DNA of 64,000 bases from Liriodendron chinense (lineage: Eukaryota; Streptophyta; Magnoliopsida; Magnoliales; Magnoliaceae), in NCBI GenBank assembly GCA_003013855.2, contig ML058513.1, positions 248,001 to 312,000 of the forward strand, read 5' to 3'. Shown here in pieces: positions 58,501 to 64,000 of the stretch. The notes under the pieces were generated by a model. It was not told the DNA's origin and searched no databases. It worked only from the letters and a program-made list of their open reading frames with translations. Position 1 is the first letter of the stretch. Each line of letters opens with the position of its first letter. The translations under genes and the position numbers were made by a program.

Positions 58501-60914
58501 ACTTGTTTTTGCATGGTGTGCATATGCATCTAAGTTTTCTCAGCTCCAACTGAAAGAGAAGCATGGTGAAAAGGAGGCTTATTCAGCCTATGACCATTGC
58601 TTTTATCAATTAACTGCATTGACCTTTCCCTTGTGAGGACAATGCGTTCGTTATCAGCATGTTTATTTTTCAAACTCTTGGTGAGACTTCAAATAATTTT
58701 TAAATTACTCATTTTGATGATCATGAAATTGTGGATGCTTGTCCTTTTTCCTTCTGGCATAGAGTTATACCTGTCATGTTCAACTAAATAAGATGTCCGT
58801 TTTTCCTGAAATTGTAATGCCTGCTTACCCACTTCAGTGCTTTAAAGCTTATTTGTATTACAGTTATTGGGCCAATTGTTTTTCACTTCAGTGCTGTAAA
58901 GCTTATTGGTATTACAGTTGTAGGGCCAATTGTTTTTCCCTCTGTCAATAAACTTCATCACAATGGCTGACAAGTCTATAAAAAATGATTAGAGGAAGTT
59001 CTGGATGACTCTGATAATGAAGATTGTAAGTAGCAGGCGATGATGTGACATTATGTATGTGGTCAACACTTAAATTCAAAATGTTGCTTCTGTATCTGTT
59101 TGCCATTTTTTGCTTACTACGTGCTAGGTCTGTGCTTGACACTGTGATCAGCACATACTTTGGTTTATGTATTTTCTAACTGTTTTCGTAGATGCCAGAG
59201 TTTAATTTTTGAACAGCTTACACATTGTTATGGTTAGTGATTCTGGCTATATAACAAACTGATGGTCCTCATCAATTGACAATTTAGGTTAAGAATACCT
59301 TAACTTTATTATGTAGCTATAGCTATTACAAATTTGAATACCCCCCATCTTTGCCTGGTGCTGCAAACTTGCATCTTTGTATTGACAACAACAGATTTAG
59401 GAGCAGGAGTTGGGAAAACTGTCTTGAAAAGTTGAAAAATCAAAAGCTGCTCTTTGCATTGGCCGGCATGCGTTCATCTTATCAGATTTCACATCTGACA
59501 ATTTCACTGAGAAAGAAAAAATGGTTTCCCAATATGTCCATTTCTGCTTTGGAAATTGCAGAAAACATGAATTATTTGGTGTTTTAATTGATTAATAACC
59601 ATTAATTAGATCTTTGGTAATGTGTTTGTTTTCCTTAATGATTGATGATTAATTGTTTGCATTTCCTGAGGGAACTTGGGAGTAGCACCAATAAATATTA
59701 AGATGACGGAAAGTAGACTTAGATAGTTTGGTCACTTGCAATGGAGAGCAAGAACTGTGCCAGTTAAAAGGAGTGGGTGCAAGTTGAAGGCTCTAAAAGG
59801 GCAAGGGGAAGGCCCAAAAGGACGTGGATGAAGGTAGTAAGAAAGGGTTGATGACCTGTGGGGTATGGCCCTGATAAGAGTGGAATGGTGGAAGAGGATT
59901 CATTTAGCCAACCCCAATTAATTGGGATAAGGCGTGGATGATGGTGATTTTCCTGTGGTTTGAGTTGTAGATTTTAATTTTGTTGTTCAAGGAAAACTTG
60001 TTCATTCAATTGCTATTAAGTAAATGCAGCAGAACTGCACTTGCAATATGCATCACAACTACCCTGTTAAATTGGAATAGAATCTGCGGGAGGGATGCCT
60101 CTTTGAGTGACGAATATAACTGAATTCATTTCATTGCAGGGAAAGTAGCAATGGACATGCTAAGACCCGCCGATCTCATATCGATCTGTTGGATTCACTC
60201 CAGTCGCTCAAGTTGAACTCCCCACAACGAAAAGTTTCTCCTGCCATGAGCAGTTTACAGGGCTACTATGGTCTCACACCTTCAAGCAACAAAGGCACAC
60301 CTGACGGCACAGAGATGGCAGTCTACAAAACCCACCGAGGTATTTACCCAGAAGATGAGTTGCAGCCCAAAATATCACCAGCATCTGCTAGGCCTCCAGG
60401 CCACCAGAAGTCTAGAAGCCTAGTTAATGGTCATTCGCCAGAAAACGGTGAAATGGCTGAGGATGTGCAGGTTGCTGAAGCTGGGGACAGTGATGCCGAC
60501 AGATCGAATGATAAGGCCGTCCGCAGGCGCCAAAAGGCTGATGCCGATCCTACCAGTCGAACCCCAGAATTATTGTTGAAGGAGGATAGCAGTGGTGGCT
60601 TCTCAGGTATAACTGGGAAACGTGTAGCTCTGAGACCCAAGTCCGCAAGCCGAACTTCATTGGCTGCAGATGCTGAATCAGGCAGGCCAAGTCCAATTCC
60701 ACTGGGGGACTCTTTAGTGGCTAATGGGCATGCCAGCGTCAGGAAATCATCCAGCACGTCGAGTTTGCAGGACTCCTCTGAAAATATCTCCTCTATCTGG
60801 CCAACGGCCAAATGGAATTTAAAACCTGATCTGCAGGCTCTTTCTGCTGCAGCCATCACCCACGGCTTGCCAAAGCCAATAACCAACTGGATAAACAAAG
60901 CTGCCAGGGATTAA
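55574..60914 (+). CDS. Plant LysM-domain protein (non-secreted type), complete
   Basis: Three exons: 55574-55771, 57223-57353 and 60140-60914, with GT-AG borders and phases 0 and 2. The sum is 1,104 nt, giving 367 residues. The start is the ATG at 55574; an in-frame GTG upstream is not a plausible plant start. A single LysM covers about residues 46-93 (starting YIEHRVSKMDTLAGVAIKYG and ending TLLIPLPG), split by intron 1. The rest is Ser/Lys-rich and probably disordered, with two well-ordered islands: an SHIDLLDSLQSLKLNSP segment and a C-terminal KPITNWINKAARD helix. There is no signal peptide, transmembrane segment or kinase, so this is the intracellular plant LysM class rather than a chitin receptor; its ligand and role are unknown. 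The neighbouring HCF136 and sacsin genes match the Arabidopsis neighbourhood I recall for AT5G23130. Confidence 0.93.
55772..57222 (+). other. LysM gene intron 1
   Basis: 1.45 kb. A CAATATGG/CCATATTGG-rich stretch (about 56860-57000) resembles a small MITE; the rest shows nothing recognisable. Confidence 0.8.
58028..58052. repeat. Poly(C) run of 25
   Basis: Twenty-five consecutive C on the plus strand. Length is likely unreliable in any assembly. Confidence 0.9.
59690..59945 (+). mobile_element. RTE-type LINE 3' tail
   Basis: Plus-strand reading, with frame changes, gives KMTESRLR, FGHLQWRARTVPVKRSG, then MALIRVEWWKRIHLANPN followed by GGATGATGGTGAT. Same family as 23560-23905. Confidence 0.75.
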
Positions 60915-63900
60915 TATACACAATCCATTCATAGTTTTTTGAAAAATGTATCCATTTTTTTAATATATATATATATATATATTCATTTTAGAGTTACCAT
61001 TAGGATGCATGGATCTTTACTCTTTTAGAAAGTGAGAAATCTCAAACCAAAGCCTTCCATTGAGGGCTTAATACAGTAGTACATAGATGCTCTCTGTAAG
61101 GAAACAAAAAGAAGACTTAAGGGAGAGGAAAGACGCACAAGCCTAGGCCCCATGCAACTGGCTTGGCCTAAAAAGGTATGTGGGGTTTGGGAGGAGGGGT
61201 TTCTGCTGCTCCAGCTGAAAGGTAATGTAATTATCATATTCATTATCATATTCCTTCTTGTGGGGCTCATATGCCCATCTTGTGCCGGTACTAGTACAGT
61301 CAAGAGAGGGAATATTACCAAATGTTTATTATCTTGGATTAGCAACATTATAACCCAATTAAGTGAAATACTGGGGCCTTCTGTTTGTTTCCAAGAGAGG
61401 GAGAGAGTTGTTGTATTTGTTATGTGCAGTTGGAAGTCTTTTTTCTATGATGTTATATATTTTTACCAATTGTTGTATAATTTGATTCTTGTCCATTTTA
61501 TTTAACTTTTGTTGTACCCATTGACAGACAAACACAGAGATGGGTGGCCGGTGGCCCCATTAATGCAGTTTGTGTATGCTTTTGTTCTCCAGTTTGCTTC
61601 TTACTCCGCAATGTTATTCGTACATTCAAAATTCAGTCTGCTGATCAATAGTCTTTCCTCTTGGGACATGCATGCATTGCACTATTTACAACAGATTATC
61701 CATGTTGTTACTCCGTATGAGGAAATGTTACAATAACAGCTGCCAGATGGGAGTCTCTTAGCCATTGCTGGCATGATCAGATGGGCCATGTCTCAAAAGA
61801 AATGAATGCCTAGCAATTGAAATACGGGTCACAGTGGCACATCACTGAGACTCGCTTAAGTGGGAATCCAATGTCACGCATGTTGATTGCAGTGAGGCAA
61901 ATACTCTGGAAACCAAGGAAAGGTGCCTCCTGATCAGTCCCATGTTCATTTCATTTACAGTTTATTTATTTATTACAAATATGCAGATGGGCCTCAATTC
62001 CATTCTTTCATTATTTCCGAGTTAAATGGACCTTGGACTCGAATAATTTAAGCCACCATTCATTCTGTTTGATGCGTGTTCAATAGTGCCTTACAGAACC
62101 TTCAAGTGCCATACATGTGACAAAAATGGTGATAGAAAGGGCTGATCAGCTCAGATGAAATTTCAACTGAAATGGAAATTTTTGGCCATTGAACTGTTGT
62201 GGGTTTTACCCATAGGACATTTGTCTTTTTTAAACCCTCTTTCAGGAAATGGACTGGATGGCCCCTTGCTTTTCCTTTTGGTATATGGACCACCAAACCA
62301 ATGGTCCAGTCATTTTACACAAGTACCACACAGCAAGGAGGTCCTCACCGTATACAGTGCCACACAATAAGGACGTTCTGAGGAGCAAACAGAGTAACAT
62401 ATGCTCAACACGGTGCTTTCATCTCTTGTTTTCCTTTAAGAATTATGCTCAATTAATATAGTATGTATGGTCACCATAGACAATCCAATAAAATGCAACA
62501 CACACACACACCGCAACACACCATTCATTTAATACCCCCAGCCTCTATCAAGATATCTTCATCTCTAAGGACACAAGAAATAAGTTCGCTTTTCAGGGTT
62601 TTTTTTTTTAAATATCTAATAGACATCTAAGCCCAAACGGATTTAGCAAGCTAATCTCCTCCACTGAGAAGGACATGTCCTAATTTTAGTGATCAAACTG
62701 GCAGCAAAACAGGCACATACAAACCAACTTAGTTTCATGTGTTCCACTAGCACAAACAGTTGTTACCTTAAAGGCTTAATGGGAATCTAGCAACTCAAAA
62801 AATTTTAAGGTTTGCATGATAGACAATGGTGCAAACAAAACACTAGGCCCCATGCATTACTGCAATCTCGCTGATGGTTCCACAGATTGGCCAGTCAAGC
62901 TCTCAGGCGATGTTGGCCAATGGACCTTAAGATTTGTCATTAGCATTTTCCCCTTCATTTCTTCCCAATCCCACTCAAAAGCCGCAACGTAGTCAGATCA
63001 AGAATGATTGCATTGTGTGGGCCCCTTTCTAGTTTCTAAACCATTTTCCTTGATACATGACAAAAGTGGAGCAGAGGCGTGTTGGCTTCAGCATCTTCAG
63101 CAAGGTTTAAAGGCTCGAATGAATCGCATGTGACTCATCTGAGTCAACTCGACCTGATTCAGTTCAACACCGTGAATCACCCAATACTCCTGCCACCATC
63201 AACAGCTATTCCATTATTCAATGAAGGCATTGTACTATCGAACTAGATGTTCATCATTCCTTTCAATATGATTGCCAAAATGAGTAGTTTTCATTTTGGA
63301 TGTGTTCTCCAAAAGGCTGACAAAAGGTGACATCAGATTGGTTTTCTGCAGTCCCACCAGAGCTGAAGATTCGACCGGTGTCAAATGAAAGAAACGACCA
63401 GAGTGAAATGAAAGAAACTCATAGGGGATCCAAACTCTTTTAAGAGCTGTTGTTTCCCAGTCACAACAGCTGGGTGATTGATGTTCCATACAGCATATTT
63501 CCTTTCCCACTTGGCACATTCATTTTCTCATCCATCTCCATATATACTCACATCTGCAAATATCCAACTCAGTCACCTTCGGAGAGTTATCCCTCTTTCT
63601 CTAGTAAACTTCCCAGCACCAAACAACAAAGACATTATTCCCAACTTCTGGTGGATTTCTAAAGAAAACTTGCTGGAGACTCCCAAATCCAACCCCATGG
63701 CAACATTTATGATCAGGGACTTCCAGAACCTAGTGACAGAAAGTATTTTCACAAGGTGACTGTAGAGTAGTCCTAGCTGGGTCAAATAGCATTGTAGTAA
63801 ATGGACAGCACTGCCATGGTGAAATAATCAACAAAGAACTATTATAAATTGTACTGCATGCAATTGCCCCAGAAGTCTATAATTTTATTGCGGTAAGCAA

Positions 63901-64000
63901 AGGCAGAGATGCATTCCAATGAATCTAGCTGGGCCATGAAATACCAACATGCAGCATCAACTACAACAGCAATCTGCCATTTGTAGTAAATTCAATATAA
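60915..64000. other. Right flank without a recognisable gene
   Basis: The first several hundred bases are probably the LysM 3' untranslated region (a TA run lies at 60962-60981). A (CA)n run lies at 62499-62510 and a short GACTCATCTGAGTC-type repeat at 63120-63180. All open frames here are under 120 codons and match nothing I know. Confidence 0.7.

Larger units (their letters stand above)
57354..60139 (+). other. LysM gene intron 2
   Basis: 2.8 kb. It holds a poly(C) run, a direct repeat of about 45 bases (ACTTCAGTGCTNTAAAGCTT twice, 58835-58935) and an RTE LINE tail (59690-59945). No other exon was recognised. Confidence 0.8.

Noticed and set aside
60431..60898. 155-codon minus-strand open frame
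   Set aside because: Shadow of the last LysM exon, which continues the spliced frame and ends in a conserved tail.
1..64000. tRNA, rRNA or CRISPR features
   Set aside because: No cloverleaf, rRNA core or regular spacer array was recognised; the only tRNA-like signal is the SINE head at 33926.

Overview
This is a stretch of nuclear DNA from a flowering plant. It holds three spliced, TE-laden genes separated by repeat-rich intergenic DNA. The genes have many introns with canonical GT-AG borders, one encodes a chloroplast/thylakoid protein, and the introns carry plant-type LINE, Ty3/gypsy, Ty1/copia, hAT, Mutator-like and PIF/Harbinger debris. The style of the repeats would suit a magnoliid or another large-genome woody angiosperm, but the species cannot be fixed from the sequence.

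Layout. 1-19952 (+): the 3' part of a sacsin-like giant gene with a C-terminal C3HC4 RING finger; its 5' part lies off the left edge. One intron of about 12.9 kb (2883-15773) is packed with nested transposons. 21026-31875 (-): a complete HCF136 gene (photosystem II assembly factor, Ycf48 family) in 8 exons and 408 codons, convergent with the sacsin gene. 31876-55570: about 24 kb of intergenic DNA. It holds a SINE with target-site duplication, a candidate solo copia LTR, a decayed gypsy element with two LTRs, several hAT-type MITEs with 8-bp duplications, and about twelve copies of a long-inverted-repeat element that looks like a Mutator-type MITE. 55574-60914 (+): a complete gene for a plant LysM-domain protein in 3 exons and 367 codons. 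60915-64000: no recognisable gene.

The gene order sacsin/RING - HCF136 - LysM protein is the order I recall for Arabidopsis AT5G23110, AT5G23120 and AT5G23130, so the window looks like an old microsynteny block inflated by transposons. The three products are not known to share a pathway: ubiquitin/chaperone-type quality control, thylakoid PSII assembly, and an intracellular LysM protein of unknown role.

The most checkable oddities are these. The sacsin reading frame has two apparent single-base frame breaks. An imperfect ~290-bp tandem duplication carries a copy of an HCF136 splice donor into the following intron. Two unrelated gypsy copies have both lost their reverse transcriptase by internal deletion. 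Nested insertions can be ordered in time from their target-site duplications. The foldback elements are unusually dense between 37 and 54 kb. I found no CRISPR, operon or prokaryote-type system.
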